This document shows positions 9,101 through 18,317 of a DNA stretch of 64,000 nt, in pieces (within the stretch, counting starts at the first letter, position 1; each line of letters opens with the position of its first letter). Under the pieces are notes generated by a model. That model was not told the DNA's origin. It worked only from the letters and a program-made list of their open reading frames with translations, and ran no database searches. The position numbers and the translations under genes are program-made. The stretch is from Leishmania infantum JPCM5 (taxonomy: Eukaryota > Euglenozoa > Kinetoplastea > Trypanosomatida > Trypanosomatidae): positions 441,501 through 505,500 of the forward strand of contig NC_009416.2 in assembly GCF_000002875.2 (NCBI RefSeq), written 5' to 3'.

Positions 9101-10968
9101 TGCAAGTGTGTGAGCAACGATCCCCGCTACCGGTATCAGCGACGCCGCTGGCGAAGGGGGGCACCCCGCGCGCTGAGGCGTCGATGGAGCAGGCAGAGGT
9201 CGCTGTCAGCGCACCACCGCATCACCCGCCCAACGCGATAACCAGCTGCGCCGCTGCAGCGGACAAAGACGCCGAAGAGGAGGCGATGGCGCGTCGCAGC
9301 AGTCTCATCTTGGTGCATCCGAGCACAACCCCTCAGACACTCCTTCAGCACCCGCACAAGCCGATGCCCGCTGCCGCTCCCCCCAGCATTAGCCCGGTGC
9401 AGGTGCCCCGCGCGCCGACGCCGCAGCTGCGGCGCCCCTTGCAGCAGGATCTGTTTCTCACCGGCGAGCACTGCCAGTCACCGCTGCCACGTCCTGTCTC
9501 GCTGCGGTCGCAGGTGTCAATGGTGAAGCCGGTGCAGCTGTCGCACAGTCACCGGCACTCGCGCAGTCCGGCACCGGCGTGGGGCGCATCGAGCGCCTTT
9601 CCTGCACAAAATGACGGCATGCGCGCACCGCTGCTTCCGACGGGCGTGCGACCGCCGGCGCACTGCGCCGCAGCTGTGCAGCGCGACAAGGACGCGGATC
9701 AGAAAACTGGTTTGTTTGATCCCAAGAACGATTGGATGGACCTTGTCGAGCCGCTGCGGCCACACACGATTACAGTGTCCCCGCAAGGCGGCAGTGTTGT
9801 GTACACGGAACACTCCTCGATAGATCTACCTAGAAACGGCGAGGGGCCTGCGGGTCATGTATCTCCGTCGTCCTCTCGCAAACGTAGCCGCAGCGCGCAG
9901 ACTCCACTCGCTGCAAGCCAGCAGATGGCTGCGACGACGCCGGCAAGCATCACCCTTACCATGGATGACGGCGTTTTGTCAGGCAGGAGGTCTTTGTATG
10001 TGGCTTCAACGCCCTACTCGCACGTGTCGCAGACCCCTCGCAGCTCGACGCGCGGGCGTAAAAGCCAAGCGGAGGAGCTGCTGGAGATGCTACCTGCCGA
10101 GGTGGTGGCGGAAGTGGCCCGTATAGAAACTGCAGAGGAAGTTGCGGCAGCAGCCAATGCAGCAGCGGCGGCGTCAGCCGAGTCGCATGGTCTGCGGCCA
10201 TCGCTTGGCTCATCGGACGGGCGGTTCAGTGGCGTCTCCGACAGGGACTCGACGCTCGGGATACTGTCGACCATTTCTCAGCGTGTCTCTCAACGACCGC
10301 GGCGTGTCTATCACAGCGAAGACTACTACATTCAGTACCTCGAGGGCATCGCCACCTCCAGTGCCAACAAGGCGCGCAAAGCTGCCGGTCGCCGCACACA
10401 TCGAGCTGTCATGAAGGACGTCGCCAGCGCCACAGTGAAGACTATCGTGCAGCGCGCTGGCGCGGAAGAGTCGCCGGCATCGGCAAGGGTGTCCCACGCA
10501 GAAGCTGCCGTGCTGCGCGGCAGCCCCAGCCTGTCGGCGTCACCGCGTGGCGATGGAAGCGCTGCTGCGCGCGCGAAGGCGTCGCCGATGCATGCGTCGG
10601 AGGAGGTGACCGTGTCGCCGAAGACGCCGTCCCCCACCCGTGTCGGCGGCCGCGGGCAGCTGAAGGTTGCTACGCGTCTGTCTGCCGAGCTCCAAAAGGC
10701 GTTGTTCCAGCAACCTTCTCCGGCGAAGCCGAAGCGGCTGCGCGGTCCTCGCGGGGCCTCTCCGAAAGCCTCTACCAAGTCGGCGAAGACGGCAAAGAAG
10801 TCGCCGGCCCCCTCCCCAAAGAGCGGCCCCTCCGCCTCACCCACCGCCAAAGCGAAAACGGCAAAGGCGCCTACGTCGTCCACTCGTGGCAAAAAGTCCG
10901 TGAAGAAGTTTGTGACAGCCAAGTCGATGCGGCGGCCGCGTCGCGGTGCGAAGCAGGGCAAAGCGTAG
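6145..10968 (+). CDS. Large low-complexity protein with degenerate SP-x-P / SxEKR repeats; function unknown
   Basis: 1607 residues, not recognised as a known family. Layout: a short charged helix at residues ~10-32 (LLHQQEALRKRREMLER); a Pro/Ser/Thr/Ala-rich central region; and a very basic tail from ~1510 with SPK, KSAK and KAKTAK motifs ending in RRPRRGAKQGKA, resembling histone-H1-like or microtubule-binding tails. Between about residues 336 and 940 a degenerate unit of ~50 residues recurs: (T/A)SPxP(T/x)xx(N/D/H)(I/V/L)xxSxxxSxEKR followed by CGRxTP. Clear units start near nucleotides 7393, 7693, 7993, 8149, 8320, 8467 and 8632; weaker ones are at 7539 and 8932. An alanine run near 7770-7790 is encoded by a GCA/GCT-type repeat. 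A more ordered patch lies at ~1386-1437 (YHSEDYYIQYLEGI...HRAVMKDV). The many SP/TP sites suggest proline-directed phosphorylation and a cytoskeletal or chromatin scaffold, which is inference only. Confidence 0.85.
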   Translation: MAEDKKPRFLQQTTSQLLHQQEALRKRREMLERESTKPPAMRFGTNTPPRNAGRHGRSPAPPSSACERHASHSAPPPPLPSSGVHRELNWSRSEDEKAAERAPMRFYTLFRPSPAPAVLPRPRSTTSVHTPPSPRPREVNTSDQVDAMITKLHKEPSSPRTVSPHSPVSQRSRVEHDCASSKNAAAHLLAPNASRAAQVTAAETTQTKASQTPTHGATPAHAAVERHASTPKPPSQEALADEQDEATGMAAFSNTFPVPRFTPISPSVASATKRAQQTCEGEQSTPTRLAAGEFRTPRPLAGLSNAATPAVGCPASAPGEGVAQQAPLALDDEAETRPTPSPIPSPLPQARASADGCADVQEGARPTPHCDERHTSTQHHDAEIAAPREATCFSHTAGDASPHRPTSSPPRRNKASPIPTTQDLIHSVQVSAEKRPCGCERATPSPENWPPRRATATPSRTGSPPPTPVPTSGEPMTDFGALTQKCCDRPTPASLSSQPAGGEVRNIISGASSASPWPTTENIINSIMAGCGEGQRRRREDCAAAAAAAAHKLPREDDSGASVRFSCEEANVSHANSHTVAVPEMFGMNADTGDEARIRGDAFCAAMEAHAAAHTPSPVPSDRQYGQSILASTEKRRCGRPTPPERHVSVATAEDSNGHAGRTTSASPQPCANHLLDSLEVSIDKGGQRCKPAERPSEAEGSGTGDETAGDAAGRLAGLRTPSPTPTPEHVIASLQASAEKRTRSGAVDTTSGPKGSSAEAATSPSCSSYQSPTLTPQNVKDSMQKLMREQQQAARSDAPAPLRPWAETPKGIANAASGADPWNSSASPVVTAENVDITLDTLERDQRYHSRSSRAPQVADISPEEPNATLLCDSAVSPVKVAEAAAPEDMSEIPAPSPEVTALTSVVSPVSSEFAVASAMFFDCVSAPPTPALENVEAAKRDIGSSESTIRVRALAHVPPQFYDLQREVAAISEGRCRTRTPPPVQVCEQRSPLPVSATPLAKGGTPRAEASMEQAEVAVSAPPHHPPNAITSCAAAADKDAEEEAMARRSSLILVHPSTTPQTLLQHPHKPMPAAAPPSISPVQVPRAPTPQLRRPLQQDLFLTGEHCQSPLPRPVSLRSQVSMVKPVQLSHSHRHSRSPAPAWGASSAFPAQNDGMRAPLLPTGVRPPAHCAAAVQRDKDADQKTGLFDPKNDWMDLVEPLRPHTITVSPQGGSVVYTEHSSIDLPRNGEGPAGHVSPSSSRKRSRSAQTPLAASQQMAATTPASITLTMDDGVLSGRRSLYVASTPYSHVSQTPRSSTRGRKSQAEELLEMLPAEVVAEVARIETAEEVAAAANAAAAASAESHGLRPSLGSSDGRFSGVSDRDSTLGILSTISQRVSQRPRRVYHSEDYYIQYLEGIATSSANKARKAAGRRTHRAVMKDVASATVKTIVQRAGAEESPASARVSHAEAAVLRGSPSLSASPRGDGSAAARAKASPMHASEEVTVSPKTPSPTRVGGRGQLKVATRLSAELQKALFQQPSPAKPKRLRGPRGASPKASTKSAKTAKKSPAPSPKSGPSASPTAKAKTAKAPTSSTRGKKSVKKFVTAKSMRRPRRGAKQGKA
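7384..8960 (+). repeat. Degenerate ~150-nt coding repeat block within the large protein
   Basis: Successive copies of the SPxP...N(I/V)..S...S.EKR unit begin at about 7393, 7539, 7693, 7993, 8149, 8320, 8467, 8632 and 8932. Spacing is about 150-170 nt, with 300-nt gaps where one unit has decayed (around 7843 and 8782). DNA identity between copies is low and protein motif conservation is higher, so this is an old tandem array under protein-level constraint rather than a recent expansion. Confidence 0.75.
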
Positions 10969-12231
10969 CGGTCTGCGGATGCGCACGACAGCCAAGTGTA
11001 GCGGGTCCCACGTCGGGGCTTGAACGTGTGGATGGGAATAGGTTCTGTGTCGGGCGCATCTCAGAAGATGACGTCGACGTGGCGTCGCCACCCTTTTCCC
11101 TCTGGTTGCAGTTCCTTCACGTTGGAGTAGTGCGTGCTGCTGCTGCTGCCGCCGCCGCCGCCGCCGCTCAAGTGCATCCGCATCGCACCAGATTGCCATG
11201 CCCGAGCTGTCTGTGATTCTTTATCGGTGTTGCGTATGAGGGCCATGCAAGGGAGGGGGATGTCGTGCGTCTCTGTCCCCGGCGGCGCATGAAGTGTTAC
11301 TTTATCTCTCGCTCTTCGTCGTTGTGCTCTCCGCTAATGCTGCGGTTTATCGGAGATGTCCTGCCGAGGATCGTGTGCCCGTGTCCCTGCTGGGACGAAC
11401 TCTCGTTCTCCCTCTCTGTGCTCTGTCTCTCCACTCCCATTAGATCTTTTCCTCCTCTTCCCTCTCTCCCCCCGCGCGCATGTGCACATGCGTACACAGA
11501 GGGGAGGGCGGAGCACAACACAAATAGCTGGCATGCCGACATGACTGTTGTTGTTGTGTGCGTGTGTCTTGTTCGTTTCGTCCTTTTCTTCGTTCCCGGC
11601 CACCGCTTCTCTTAGAGTAAAAACACAGGCGGCTCCCATGTACAACAGCAAGGCAACGAGTGGCACAGCGCTGTTTTGAATGCTTCTTAGAATTCTTCTC
11701 CCTTTCTCAATTGGCAAGAGTGGAAGAGGCGTTCGTCTCGTGCGCAGTGGTGAGCGCTCTTGATGCTGGCCGAGGGCCACATCTCTCCTTTAGTCCTCGC
11801 GCCTTCTGTAGAGTGTGTCAAAGTCGTTTCGCACCACCTCGCACACTCTGTCCTTTGCCCCTCCCCTCTTCTCCGCTCGTCAGCAGAGGTGCACAGACGT
11901 GCAAGAAAGATTATGGTGCGGTGCCGTGGGGCGCGGTCTGGCGCTTCTCTCTCATGGCGCTTGCCCATCGGCACGCACATGTCGCTGCATGACACCGCTG
12001 CTCCTCCTTTCTTTGGCCCTCTCTCTCTTTCTCACACCTCCCTACAGCAGCCTTTATCCCTTCCTTATTGTGGCCCGTCCACTGACGCCAACGGTGAGCC
12101 GTCCTTCTTCCTCTCATTCTCTGTGTCTGTGCGGGCGACAGTATGAGCGCCGACTGCCCACCGCCAACAAGTTTTTTTTTTTGCTGAGCTTTCCACATTA
12201 CTATATACGGTGCACACGGGCACCGAAAACG
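10969..12231. other. Spacer between repeat protein and PPR gene
   Basis: No gene is supported. It contains a GCT/GCC trinucleotide repeat at about 11136-11168 in the 3' UTR of the preceding gene. A long pyrimidine tract at about 12001-12045 ends at AG 12046-12047 (candidate trans-splice acceptor), and a T-run lies at about 12171-12182 shortly upstream of the next start codon. Confidence 0.7.
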
Positions 12232-14502
12232 ATGCCTCTTATAAAGTCGTTCAACAGGTGTTTGCAGTACCTTCCTGCCAGATCTTCCGCCTATGCCAAC
12301 ATTTACCGATGGTGCAGCACCCCCTCGCCGTCGCGCCCATCAGAGCAGCCGCAGCAGGCACAAACGCAACCGTCGCCAATCACCAGCAGCGGGTCCGGCG
12401 CACCCCATACGCCCGCCTCTCTCGACCTCGGCTTGAACTTTGCCACGATGGACTTCGAGGCAGTGGTAAGGGCGACACATGCCGCGATGGCGCGTGAGCG
12501 CGGTGCCGGGCATCTGTCTCAGCAGCGAGAGCAGGAACTGGAGAAGCAAGCCGGCACGAGCGCAGCGCCGCAGCAGTCCGCGCTGGCGTCAGGGCCGGCG
12601 CCAACGTTAGCGTCGGAGCGGTTCTGTCACGCGCGTGCACCTGCGTCTCACTCTGCACCGTCGTCGCAGCGCTCTTGTGTCGATGCCTCTCCAGCGCCAC
12701 ATCAGCAAATGCAGCAGCAGCCGCAACTTCCACCGCGCTCTTTCCGGCGCAATGGGACAGCTGCCCGCTACTCTCTGCAGGACATGCTCAAGGACTGCGT
12801 GGCCGACGGACAGTGGGCGCGAGCGCTTCACCTTTTCACTAGCGCTGTGGACCAGGCATGTCGACAGGTGCTGGTCCCCTTCGGCACCGCACCAGGTGTG
12901 GTCGCCGCCAGCGGAGCTCCTGCGGCAGCTATCGCATCAGACCCCCGTCGTGTAGCGGTGAACTCCACCGCTGAATCGGAGTGCTTTGTGGCGATACGCA
13001 AGATGCTGGCAGCCCTTCCTCCGAGACAGCCACGAGATCGGGCGACGCATTTCTCGCGCGCGGCGAGTGTCACGAACATGCGGGGTATCATGCGATGGAC
13101 CGGTCAGCACTACTACCTGCTGTGGAAGTGTCTCCTGGAGACGGGGCACGTGGAGGAGCTGGAGAGGGTCTGGTCCGTGATGCAGCACACTGGGTTCGTG
13201 GAGTATCAGATGGAAGAACGCACGGTGAACGCGATGATGGCGCTGCTGCGCCGCACGTCGCGCTCGACAGAGCGCGTGATAGCCACAGTGGTGCCCCCTG
13301 GCCGCCCTTTGTCAGAAACGACGTCGCATCAGAAAGGGATTCTGCGCGAGCTCATGAAGGGGCTCGAGCAGGCCGCTGCAGCGCGGAAATTTCGGCTGGC
13401 GGCCGTGAACCGTCGCACCGCCGAGGGTATTCGAATCGCCGAAGCGCTAAAGCACGCCGACCAGGGCTATGACGGCAGAGACACCTCCGCAGACGCCGGC
13501 ACCACCCCCGACAACGGAGCGGGCGCGGCATTCGTCACCCGCTTAGAGGAAGAGGCGGTCGTGGTTGGCGACTTCAATGGACTGCTTCGCCGTGCACGCA
13601 GCTCTGAAGCGACCGAACGCATTCTGCGCATGATGGAGCAGCTGAACATTGAGAAAGAGGCCGTCACATACGCGAGCATCATCGCCGCACTGCACAGCCC
13701 GCACTATGTGCTGCCGGGACACACAGCCGAAGAGCTGACAGCGCACCTACCCGGCGGGGCTAACTTGCAGCAGCACGCAAACGTGGAGGAAGGCGGAAGC
13801 ACATTGAAGGATGGCCAGGCGTCTGGTCCCACAAGCACCTCGGTTGATCTTTCAGGGACCAAGACTTCCTACGAAGCGTACAGAGCGGAGCGCATTGAGG
13901 CTGGAATGGCATGGTTCGCGGCTTGTCCCGCGGCACACCGCACGGCGGATGTGTTCAATGAGTTGCTCTATCTTCTTCGCGCCAAGTCGCACTGGTGCCA
14001 GTTTGATACGGTGCTAGTGCAGCTGCGAGGCAACGCTGTGGTCACCGAAACGGAGTGGCCGGAGCGGCTTAGTGAAGCAGGGGATGGTGTGCCACCGTCC
14101 GTGTCCGCCGCCGGCGGGGCCTCGCGCGGCTCAGCCACCATTCTTGCTCCTCGATGGTCTACTTGGCCGAATGGGAAGACGTATGAGCTACTGATCCAAC
14201 GCGCCCGCTACGTGCACCAATGGGAAGTGATGTGGGCACTGTACGAGGAAATGATTGGCACTGGCGTTCGCGGCACCGCCCGCGTGTACGAGGTACTCCT
14301 CTTGGAGGCTCGCAGTCACCCACCGCAGGCGGTGCTCGCTGCCGAGCACTCCAGCAATGCCGATGGATCCTCCAGTTTTCTCCTCCGTCTCTACGAGGAG
14401 CTGCGCCGCAACGGTGGCGACGTTCATTCATTCACAGGAACGCTCAACGTCATTAATGCTTGGACCAGGGCGCGGTCCAGGTCGAATCGCTGGCGATCTT
14501 GA
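12232..14502 (+). CDS. Pentatricopeptide repeat (PPR) protein, probably mitochondrial; possibly frameshifted C-terminus
   Basis: 756 residues from the ATG at 12232. The N-terminus (MPLIKSFNRCLQYLPARSS) is basic, hydroxylated and free of acids, a convincing mitochondrial targeting peptide; this supports the ATG over the open extension upstream. PPR-type helix pairs are seen at residues ~294-323 (YYLLWKCLLETGHVEELERVWSVM), ~475-490 (AVTYASIIAAL), ~652-680 (YELLIQRARY...WALYEEMIGTGV) and at the end (LLRLYEELRRNG). Residues ~40-180 are low-complexity Ala/Gln/Ser. PPR proteins bind organellar RNA and in kinetoplastids often belong to mitoribosomes or RNA-processing complexes; the exact role is unknown. 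The last ~14 residues are an abrupt Arg/Ser string, while a neighbouring frame from ~14460 reads like a natural helix, so a one-base indel is suspected. A retroposon remnant begins 43 nt after the stop. Confidence 0.8.
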   Translation: MPLIKSFNRCLQYLPARSSAYANIYRWCSTPSPSRPSEQPQQAQTQPSPITSSGSGAPHTPASLDLGLNFATMDFEAVVRATHAAMARERGAGHLSQQREQELEKQAGTSAAPQQSALASGPAPTLASERFCHARAPASHSAPSSQRSCVDASPAPHQQMQQQPQLPPRSFRRNGTAARYSLQDMLKDCVADGQWARALHLFTSAVDQACRQVLVPFGTAPGVVAASGAPAAAIASDPRRVAVNSTAESECFVAIRKMLAALPPRQPRDRATHFSRAASVTNMRGIMRWTGQHYYLLWKCLLETGHVEELERVWSVMQHTGFVEYQMEERTVNAMMALLRRTSRSTERVIATVVPPGRPLSETTSHQKGILRELMKGLEQAAAARKFRLAAVNRRTAEGIRIAEALKHADQGYDGRDTSADAGTTPDNGAGAAFVTRLEEEAVVVGDFNGLLRRARSSEATERILRMMEQLNIEKEAVTYASIIAALHSPHYVLPGHTAEELTAHLPGGANLQQHANVEEGGSTLKDGQASGPTSTSVDLSGTKTSYEAYRAERIEAGMAWFAACPAAHRTADVFNELLYLLRAKSHWCQFDTVLVQLRGNAVVTETEWPERLSEAGDGVPPSVSAAGGASRGSATILAPRWSTWPNGKTYELLIQRARYVHQWEVMWALYEEMIGTGVRGTARVYEVLLLEARSHPPQAVLAAEHSSNADGSSSFLLRLYEELRRNGGDVHSFTGTLNVINAWTRARSRSNRWRS

Positions 14503-14544
14503 GGTGCGCGTGGAAGTCAAACTGACTCGAATACATCCTCCTGA

Positions 14545-15099
14545 TGGGCAACAAATCGCCGTCGCATCTCAGAGTTCAGTACCGCCGCTCTTTCTGGAAA
14601 AGCCAAGCGGCACCCTTTCCCCCCTCCCCGCCATCCCTTGCCCCTGCCGAGCCACCTGTGATTAGGAGAGGGCGAAGCCAGGGCCGCTTTACGGCTAGCC
14701 GGTGTCGGCGGCCAGGTCCTGGGCGGCGCTGCGTCGGAGCGGCCCGAGACGGTGCGAGCACGCTCGTGCCACCTATATGGTGGGCGAAGCGCCAACGTGC
14801 CTCGAGCGCATCCCGCCCCACGGCCCTCACACGGTCTACTGGTGCGGGACGCCTGCGTGTGACCCCGAGAGAGGTGCGCCAGGTGGCGGCCAGCATGGTG
14901 GGAGCCGCGGGTGTGAGGCAGCCTGCGCAGCGGCGGTGGATGATGAGTCGAGGTTGGCGCAGAGGCCGCGCTCAGGCCGCCGAGCCGGTGCGTTGCTGTA
15001 ACGCGTGTCCACGGGTGCGATCGGCACATACGCGATCGCGTCTGTGACAGACTGGTGGGCAGCGGGGCGTGCGACGCACGCTTTATGGTCAAGTAATGG
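14545..15099 (+). mobile_element. SIDER-like degenerate retroposon, copy A (inverted partner of copy B)
   Basis: A ~555-bp block that recurs on the opposite strand at 18636-19188 with only about five visible differences. Its size, degeneracy (no intact frame), spacer location and GC content fit the SIDER retroposons of Leishmania, short non-autonomous derivatives of ingi/L1Tc-like elements. One + frame around 14700-14760 reads like a decayed terminal zinc-finger text (C.GAARDGAS), which would fit derivation from the 3' part of a non-LTR element, but this is weak. Orientation is therefore uncertain. It begins 43 nt after the PPR stop codon and would be part of that mRNA's 3' UTR; SIDER2 elements in 3' UTRs are known to influence mRNA stability. 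Confidence 0.65.
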
Positions 15100-16045
15100 A
15101 CTTCTGAAAGAGCGGCTGGAGGAGACTTCGAGTACTGTTTTTGGGCTGGCTGCGTGGCGCGCAACGTTAAAAGGCACCAGGAGGAAAAAGAGGGTGCTGC
15201 AACTTATTCCAGGGATGTGGCGTGTGTCAGTGAAGGCTTCTTGCTTGTTGGTGGACACGAGGGATGTACACAGCCCCACAGACGTGCGCGGGAACTGTGC
15301 TCACGGGACAGACAATCTTGTCTCTCGTCGGCGCGCGAGACGCCGTTTACGGCAGCTCGAAAAGAGAAGAGGGATGTGGAGGCCATGCGCGCGCCCTCAT
15401 CACATTCACCCCTCACCTCTGCTTCCTGGACTCCCCCCTCCTCCTGCTGCGCCTCCTCCTCCTCGTTGCACTGCGTGCCATGTGAATCACAACGCTTATC
15501 GTTCCTCGCGTCCACGCGCGTGCACAAACGAATTCGTGCGAGATCTGACACGAGCAGTGGCGTTAGCGCTCTCCTTGACGATTGTTCATCATACGGCACA
15601 GTCAAAAGACGACTTCGGCGAGCTCTCCTCGTGCTCTTCGCCACTCTCGACCCGCCTCTAGCATCGGCGTCTTCTACCGACGCCTGCGGCTCGCCAAACT
15701 GCCGCCACCGCGGCGATTTACAGGCTAGTATCTCTTTTCGATTTCCTCGCCGGCTGCATTATCCCCTTCCCTCCTCCCCTTCATCTCTCCCCGCTGCCGG
15801 CGTCACCTCCGTCTTGCTCCGCTGTTGCTTATTTGCCCATTTTTGGTTGCTTTCCCCACTCAATTTCGTTGTCGTCGCAGCTGCCGTGAACGCGATCGAC
15901 CTCCTCGGCAAACCCCCTCGTCTCTGCTTTCACCGGCTCCTATTCCGTTCTGTCACTCTTTCCGTACTTGTCTCCGTTGCAGAATCCGCGCGCAGAAGCG
16001 GTCTTCGGCACTTAAACACGCACACGCGCGTACACTCACGTCTAC
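15100..16045. other. Spacer upstream of the 308-residue unknown gene
   Basis: No gene is supported. Pyrimidine-rich DNA at 15400-15980 includes a tract ending TCTCCGTTGCAG with AG at 15981-15982, a good trans-splice acceptor giving a ~63-nt 5' UTR. A 330-codon frame that runs across this region overlaps the next gene in another phase and is judged spurious. Confidence 0.7.
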
Positions 16046-16972
16046 ATGTCCATCATGGCTGCATCGTCGCACCAGCACTCTCTTGTGCTGGAGCGGTCCA
16101 CCTGTCAGCACTACTACCACTGTGTGTTGTACGACATCTCGTTTGACCTCCCTGTGCGGGAAATCGCGGCGCAGGTGGTGCCGAGCAACGACTCAGATAT
16201 AGTGCAGCGGCTCACAAGCGTCGATTGCCGCGTTGTCCCGCATCAGCTGCACGTGTACAAGGAACCACTGGAGAAGAAGTTCGGCTATGTTTCCTTCTTT
16301 GTTCACCAGGCACCGCACTCCTCAACGGTCGCCGATGACGTTCACCGTCTTGTGCGCGAGTGGGTTGCCGTCGATCTCGCCTCCCAGTTGGCGGCAGTGC
16401 AATGCAAGGTGCAGCTCGCCCAGCCGCCAGAGTGCCATTCGTCAGAGCCGTTTCTGAACGCGCTCCGCCTCCAGTGCCCCCTGCTCGACCCCAAGCTGGC
16501 GCCAGACACGAAGAAACTCGAGACGTTTGTGCTCACCCGCGTGCGCTTTGGCCAGCGCTGCGATAATGCGTCTGTCAATCAGCTGAATGCCATGCACTGC
16601 GACAACGCAAGGGCCGCTGCTTCCGCGGGTAGTGCTGGAGCTGAAACGGAAATGTGCACAGATGACCGGGTGACGGCGACGGAGGGCGAGCTGGATGCGG
16701 GTGCGCACAGCGCAACTCGCACACTGCATGAGCATGTGTGGAAGTGCGTCGGCACCTTCTCGATCGCTGCACTGTCGCCCAAAGAACTCGTATGGCTGAA
16801 GAAGCAGCTGCCTTCCTTTCCGCCGCTGCGCATCACGAACGGGGACATAGACACGGCCCACTGCGATGAAGCAAAACTGGCACAGTTTTTTGGGACCTCG
16901 CTCGCTCCTCTGTTCACCGTGGACGAGGTGACGGGGGCAGCAGCCGTAAATACCGTGAACTTGGAGGCATAA
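16046..16972 (+). CDS. Conserved-looking protein of unknown function, 308 aa
   Basis: Not recognised. The 308-residue product has balanced composition, no obvious signal peptide or membrane helix, and two globular-looking halves. Residues ~15-185 contain CQHYYHCVLYDISFDLPV, KKFGYVSFFVH and LETFVLTRVRFGQR; residues ~230-300 contain HVWKCVGTFSIAALSPKELVWLKKQL and KLAQFFGTSLAPLFTVDE. They are separated by an Ala/Thr/Glu-rich linker (~195-228). Codon use resembles neighbouring genes, a splice acceptor lies 64 nt upstream, and a second ATG occurs at codon 4 (16055). The gene is the only one in the 3.5-kb segment bounded by two inverted, near-identical retroposon copies, so it could be inverted or amplified by recombination. 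It is probably a kinetoplastid-specific cytosolic protein, which is inference. Confidence 0.78.
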   Translation: MSIMAASSHQHSLVLERSTCQHYYHCVLYDISFDLPVREIAAQVVPSNDSDIVQRLTSVDCRVVPHQLHVYKEPLEKKFGYVSFFVHQAPHSSTVADDVHRLVREWVAVDLASQLAAVQCKVQLAQPPECHSSEPFLNALRLQCPLLDPKLAPDTKKLETFVLTRVRFGQRCDNASVNQLNAMHCDNARAAASAGSAGAETEMCTDDRVTATEGELDAGAHSATRTLHEHVWKCVGTFSIAALSPKELVWLKKQLPSFPPLRITNGDIDTAHCDEAKLAQFFGTSLAPLFTVDEVTGAAAVNTVNLEA

Positions 16973-17991
16973 TTGACAGAGGGTGTACACTGGTACAGTT
17001 GCTTTGTTTTTTTTTTTTGCCTGCGGTTCGTTTTGTGAATGTGTGAGCATGTGTGTAGGTGCGCGTTTGCCTGTCTCCAGCTTTCTCTGTGTGCTGCTCT
17101 CCTTTTCTCTTAACGTCGCGCTTGAGGCGGATAGGTGAGCTCCCGGGAGGGCAAGCGTGTGTGTGTGTGTGTGCGGTGGAATTCAGCCGGGTACGACCGC
17201 ACAAGACCTGCGCCTCCCTTTTTTTGTTTGTTTTCGCCACCCGTCCGTCTTTGCTGTTATTTTCTCTCGCATAATGGCGACGCTCTCCCTCCCTTGCTCT
17301 TTTTTTTCCCTTCGTTTGCCGCCTCGCCTCCTCTTATTCTCTGGTGTGCGGACGTGTGTACTGTGATGCGCGTTTTGTGCCGTCAGCATCTATTTTTTTT
17401 CTATTTTGTCTGCCGCTCTCCTTTGTCACATTTCTGATCCTGCGGGCCACTTTACCGTGGCTTCGGGGTCTCGGGCAACTTCTGTGGAGAAGTTAAGCAG
17501 TCCGCAACCCGCCCTCGGTTACGGCTGCGGTTTCTTGGTGACGGCGGGGAGGCTTCTGATGGCGCTGTGCCCAAGAGACGTGCAGTGATGATGATCACGC
17601 TTGCATCAGGTGACTCTGACTCTGGCCGCGGACTCAACAATGATACGCCTTCAGGTAAAGCTTCTCTGCCTTTTCTGCGCTGCATTGATCTTGAGCTTAG
17701 CCCCTTACTTATGCCGCACTGCATGCAGTTCCGTTTCAGTGGTCTGAACGGCGCCACGTGGTGTTGGCTGTACCGGTTTCCTGACGAATCGTCGCTGCAA
17801 GTCTGCAGTCTCCACGAGACGGGTTCTACCACCACCACGGGCCTGCCAAGGCGTCGGTTCTCCCGCGTTATTAGCAGTCCAGCATAGCAAGTGAGAAGAG
17901 GCACGACGCTGGCATTTGCGTGCCCATACAAGCGGATGTATGAACAAGTGTAGGCCCCATTACCCAAACTGAAGAGTGACCGCACCGTGTT
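16973..17991. other. Spacer, 3' UTR of the unknown gene
   Basis: No gene is supported. T-runs occur near 17007-17018 and 17298-17307. From ~17440 to ~17900 the composition becomes more balanced and could be decayed retroelement or old coding sequence, but no family was recognised on either strand. Confidence 0.6.
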
Positions 17992-18317
17992 ATGGAATGC
18001 AGCAGCTTGAAGCAACTTGGATGGGAGGGGGGGGCATGGCATCCCAGGATGGTGTGCAGGCTCTCTCCGAGAGCCCTGACCTGCAGCTGGCGAAGTGCCT
18101 CCTGGAGCTCATCCGGCACGCGCCTCTGCCCAGCCCCTATTCCCCGCATGGCAGACGCCGATGCTTTTCGCCCTCGAGCAGCACCCTGGACGCGACTGGC
18201 TTGGGTGAAGGCGTGCGATGCGCCCACGTCTCTGTCTGACGCCCGAGGCGCATCACGTGTGCGAAGAAGGGACGAGAACCTCTTGCTAGACGCATGGCCC
18301 CGATTCGACGGCAGGGC
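17992..18317 (-). mobile_element. SIDER2-like retroposon fragment, copy 1
   Basis: A ~326-bp block that reappears almost unchanged at 52552-52881, differing mainly in the length of a G-run near 18019-18024 (C-run on the element strand), one C/G change and a few end differences. It has no intact reading frame. The minus strand is taken as the element strand because the other copy has an A-run just beyond its homologous end on that strand. Size, dispersion and the absence of coding capacity fit a Leishmania SIDER-type non-autonomous retroposon or a truncated one. It lies 318 bp from copy B of the larger pair. Confidence 0.65.

Noticed and set aside
14517..15164. 215-codon minus-strand frame (with a near-copy at 18643-19104) suggesting a duplicated gene
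   Set aside because: It arises because the same ~555-bp retroposon sequence is present twice; neither copy has a conserved protein reading and the frames end arbitrarily.
15154..16146. 330-codon + frame overlapping the start of the 308-aa gene
   Set aside because: Different phase from the real gene, pyrimidine-biased composition and no support by motif or plausible ATG after a splice acceptor.
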